The notes beneath the pieces were generated by a model. The model was not told the DNA's origin. It saw only the letters and a list, made by a program, of their open reading frames with translations, and did not search any database. The position numbers and the translations under genes were made by a program. A DNA stretch of 5,750 nucleotides, from positions 1 through 5,750 of the forward strand of contig JAOUIM010000255.1 in assembly GCA_029884035.1 (NCBI GenBank), read 5' to 3'. Below are positions 5,381-5,750 of this stretch, in pieces. This DNA is from Aquincola sp. Its GTDB lineage: Bacteria; Pseudomonadota; Gammaproteobacteria; Burkholderiales; Burkholderiaceae_C. Within the stretch, counting starts at the first letter, position 1; the number at the start of each line of letters is the position of its first letter.

Positions 5381-5750
5381 GCCACGCCGAAAGCCCGCCG
5401 CAACTCGTCGATCCGCGTGTCATCCAGCGGCGCGGGCCGCGGATCGGCCATCAGCCACAGGCGTGCGGTTTCCTCGAGTTCCTCGAGCACCGCCATCGCC
5501 TCGGCGGGGCTGCGGTGCCACACGTTCGGCCCGAGGCGGTCGAGCATCACGGCGCGGATCGGCACGCCGCGCGCGGCCGCGCGGTCGATGCGCTCGGCCA
5601 CCGCTTCGGCCACGAGGGGGTCGCCGGGCCGGTGGTAGGGGACGAGCGGCACATGGCCGACCTTCATCACGAAGTACGGCGTGATCGGCGGCACGATGTC
5701 GTCGACATGCCAGACGCCCTGTAGCGTGAGTGCCACCAGGTGCGTGCTGT
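5374..5750 (-). CDS. Class II aldolase/adducin-family protein (OtnC/YgbL-like), C-terminal fragment
   Basis: The frame enters from the right edge and ends at TGA 5376-5374, giving 124 full residues. It begins STHLVALTLQGVW, then PPITPYFVMKVGHVPLVPYHRPGD and, near the end, EELEETARLWL. These match the C-terminal half of the class II aldolase/adducin family, and the ITPY-VMKVG-VPLVPY-RPGD and EELEETA blocks are closest to the 3-oxo-tetronate 4-phosphate decarboxylase (OtnC, E. coli YgbL) group. That group acts in catabolism of four-carbon sugar acids. The family's metal-binding H-x-H lies just before STHL; the partial codon at the window edge ends in AC, which is compatible with the second His. 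The third metal ligand, usually in a LLANHGP-type strand, appears here as VMLDRLGPNVW with no His, so activity may differ. The stop overlaps the MFS start, implying an operon. Family is confident, reaction is not. Confidence 0.85.
   Translation of the reverse strand, partial: STHLVALTLQGVWHVDDIVPPITPYFVMKVGHVPLVPYHRPGDPLVAEAVAERIDRAAARGVPIRAVMLDRLGPNVWHRSPAEAMAVLEELEETARLWLMADPRPAPLDDTRIDELRRAFGVAW

Noticed and set aside
4169..5638. 489-residue + strand open frame opposite the MFS and aldolase genes
   Set aside because: It is long but His/Arg/Gln-rich and low in hydrophobic cores, and it spans two real - strand genes with conserved motifs. It reflects codon bias.

Overview
The window is GC-rich and densely coding, with codon positions strongly biased to G/C. 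It looks like a chromosomal segment from a Gram-negative proteobacterium. A FadL-type outer-membrane barrel shows there is an outer membrane, and the gene style resembles Beta- or Gammaproteobacteria, but the sequence alone does not fix the genus. I saw no RNA genes, insertion sequences, CRISPR arrays or phage-like genes.

Left half, + strand (1-3447): a tightly packed gene run. It begins with the C-terminus of a TauE/SafE-like membrane permease. Next come a small protein with three predicted membrane helices, a tandem-domain universal stress protein, and a 208-residue protein that joins a carboxymuconolactone-decarboxylase (CMD)/AhpD-like domain to a Rieske [2Fe-2S] domain. Start and stop codons overlap or nearly touch at each junction, so these four are probably one operon. 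After a 79-base gap with a good ribosome binding site comes a FadL/OmpP1/TodX-family outer-membrane channel, which may belong to the same transcription unit. Taken together, the run contains an outer-membrane channel for hydrophobic molecules, an inner-membrane anion-type permease, a small Fe-S protein and a stress protein. The joint function is not known to me. Uptake or detoxification of a hydrophobic or sulfur-containing compound is only a guess.

Middle (3448-3562): a convergent intergenic stretch with two strong GC-rich hairpins, one just beyond each converging gene. Neither is followed by a T-run.

Right half, - strand (3563-5750): in transcription order, the C-terminal part of a class II aldolase/adducin-family protein resembling the 3-oxo-tetronate 4-phosphate decarboxylase (OtnC/YgbL) group, a 12-helix MFS transporter whose GTG start overlaps the aldolase stop, and a small ankyrin-repeat protein 57 bases downstream. 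The aldolase and transporter are probably co-transcribed, and the ankyrin gene may be.

The points most worth a second look are the CMD-Rieske fusion, whose CMD half has lost its redox cysteines and histidine; the compact operon around it; and the aldolase fragment, where the usual third metal-binding histidine appears to be replaced.
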